From the NCBI GenBank assembly GCA_014323675.1, contig JACONN010000005.1, positions 682,001-746,000 of the forward strand: a DNA stretch of 64,000 nt. Direction: 5' to 3'. The DNA comes from Hormoscilla sp. GM7CHS1pb. Lineage in GTDB: Bacteria; Cyanobacteriota; Cyanobacteriia; Cyanobacteriales; Desertifilaceae. A program made the position numbers and the translations under genes. Positions 63,110 through 64,000 of this stretch are shown here, piece after piece. The notes beneath the pieces were generated by a model. The model was not told the origin of the DNA. It saw only the letters and a list, made by a program, of their open reading frames with translations, and did not search any database. Position 1 is the stretch's first letter. Every line of letters starts with the position of its first letter.

Positions 63110-64000
63110 ATGGAAACACCAGACTGGGTTAAACAGGCCGTATTCTACCAAATCTTCCCCGATCGCTTTGCCAGAAGCCAGCAGCGGAGATCGCGGGTTT
63201 CCGACAGCCCCCCTCTGGAAGCCTGGGAAACGCCACCGACGCCGCAAGGCTACAAGGGCGGAGACTTGTGGGGCGTGATGGAACGACTTGATTATATCCA
63301 GGATTTGGGGGTGAACGCAATTTACTTTACCCCGATCTTCCAATCTGCCAGCAATCACCGCTACCACACTCATGATTATTACCAGGTTGACCCCTTGCTG
63401 GGAGGAAATCAAGCTTTTATGGAATTGCTGCTAGCTGCAAAACAGCGCAATATTAAAGTGGTGCTGGATGGGGTGTTTAATCATGCTAGTCGCGGCTTTT
63501 TCTTCTTCCATGATATTCTGGAAAATGGACCCCATTCTCCCTGGTTGGATTGGTTTAATATTTCCGATTGGCCCCTGTCAGCTTATGATGGCAGTAAACC
63601 GGCTAACTATGTTTCTTGGGTCGATAACCGGGCTTTACCCCAGTTTAATCACGATAATCCTGATGTGCGGGAATATATTATGCGCATTGCCGAACATTGG
63701 ATTAAACTGGGTATCGATGGCTGGCGTCTGGATGTGCCCGAATGCGTGAAAACGGAGGGTTTTTGGCAGGAGTTTCGTCAGCGGGTTAAGGCCATTAACC
63801 CTGATGCTTATATTGTTGGCGAAATTTGGACTGATGCCCGCCAGTGGTTGGATGGCACCCAGTTTGATGGGGTGATGAATTATCTTTTTGCTGCCCCCAC
63901 GATCGCATTTACGGCGGGCGATCGCGTGGATATGGAACTGGTCCGCGATCGATCCTACGAACCCTATCCGGCCCTGGATGGGGCGGGGTATGGGGAGAAA
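63110..64000 (+). CDS. GH13 alpha-amylase/neopullulanase-type glycosidase (5' part)
   Basis: Open from ATG 63110 to the window edge (297 codons; the end is outside). N-terminal QAVFYQIFPDRFARS, GGDLWGVMERLDYIQDLGVN, then the GH13 conserved regions: DGVFNHAS, GWRLDVPE with nucleophile D208, and VGEIWTDA with acid/base E238. The catalytic domain starts at once without the N-terminal domain typical of neopullulanases. It acts on maltodextrins or glycogen side chains, complementing glgC in the same window. Confidence 0.93.
   Translation, partial: METPDWVKQAVFYQIFPDRFARSQQRRSRVSDSPPLEAWETPPTPQGYKGGDLWGVMERLDYIQDLGVNAIYFTPIFQSASNHRYHTHDYYQVDPLLGGNQAFMELLLAAKQRNIKVVLDGVFNHASRGFFFFHDILENGPHSPWLDWFNISDWPLSAYDGSKPANYVSWVDNRALPQFNHDNPDVREYIMRIAEHWIKLGIDGWRLDVPECVKTEGFWQEFRQRVKAINPDAYIVGEIWTDARQWLDGTQFDGVMNYLFAAPTIAFTAGDRVDMELVRDRSYEPYPALDGAGYGEK

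Overview
The window looks like a filamentous, non-marine-picocyanobacterial cyanobacterium. The evidence is the dark-operative protochlorophyllide reductase genes chlL and chlN with their cyanobacterial spacer protein, chlM, plant-type ferredoxin, a DUF3685/Ycf55-like regulator, a fdxN-element-type xisH/xisI pair, very many HIP1 octamers (GCGATCGC) and many hairpin repeats and small toxin-antitoxin relics.

Layout. 1-2.9 kb: chlL (5' end outside the window), a DUF5331 protein and chlN. 3-9.2 kb: an accessory island with a broken UPF0175 antitoxin, a three-gene cassette (DUF262 protein, DUF3696-type ATPase, unknown protein) bounded by a ~100-bp direct repeat, a truncated vapBC pair, a glycosyltransferase fragment and DUF3318. 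9.2-11.2 kb: two conserved cyanobacterial proteins and a DUF433 antitoxin. 11.4-22.1 kb: a TonB/cobalamin uptake region: exbD, exbB, a FUR-family (Zur-like) box, a cobalamin riboswitch, a BtuB-like receptor, a [2Fe-2S] protein, a BtuF-like lipoprotein, a BtuC-like permease, tonB and a MORN-repeat protein. The promoter block before the riboswitch is duplicated before tonB. 22.4-26.5 kb: a dynamin-like GTPase, a DUF433 protein and a 21-bp tandem array. 26.9-32.7 kb: an iron-siderophore type uptake locus whose receptor gene is split by a 113-bp MITE. 32.9-37 kb: ferredoxin, a zinc dehydrogenase, and TRAP transporter dctQ and a frameshifted dctM.

37.3-44.6 kb holds a structured leader and a 2340-residue repeat protein (FG-GAP, SBBP, cadherin, cohesin-like and dockerin-like parts). 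45-48 kb has a four-gene hub/spike part of a contractile injection system. 49.4-52.2 kb has a thioredoxin-fold thylakoid protein and a DUF3685 regulator. 52.2-56 kb is a decaying zone of nested palindromes, a DUF423 fragment, chlM, a DUF433 relic and a shattered glycogen debranching enzyme gene. 56-60.5 kb has two peroxiredoxins, a DnaJ protein, a P-loop kinase carrying an in-frame palindromic insert, and glgC. 60.8-64 kb has an intact IS1-family element sitting in a small antitoxin-like gene, a frameshifted xisH with xisI, and the start of a GH13 amylase.

The genes form a few working units: chlorophyll synthesis in the dark (chlL/chlN, chlM), TonB-energised metal-chelate uptake (ExbB/ExbD/TonB serve both receptors), glycogen metabolism (glgC, GH13, a lost debranching gene), and a putative defence cassette. 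The strongest candidates for something new are the DUF262-ATPase-unknown cassette, the palindrome-inside-palindrome repeats, the duplicated B12-leader promoter block, and the structured leader before the giant gene. All calls come from reading sequence; no database search was run.
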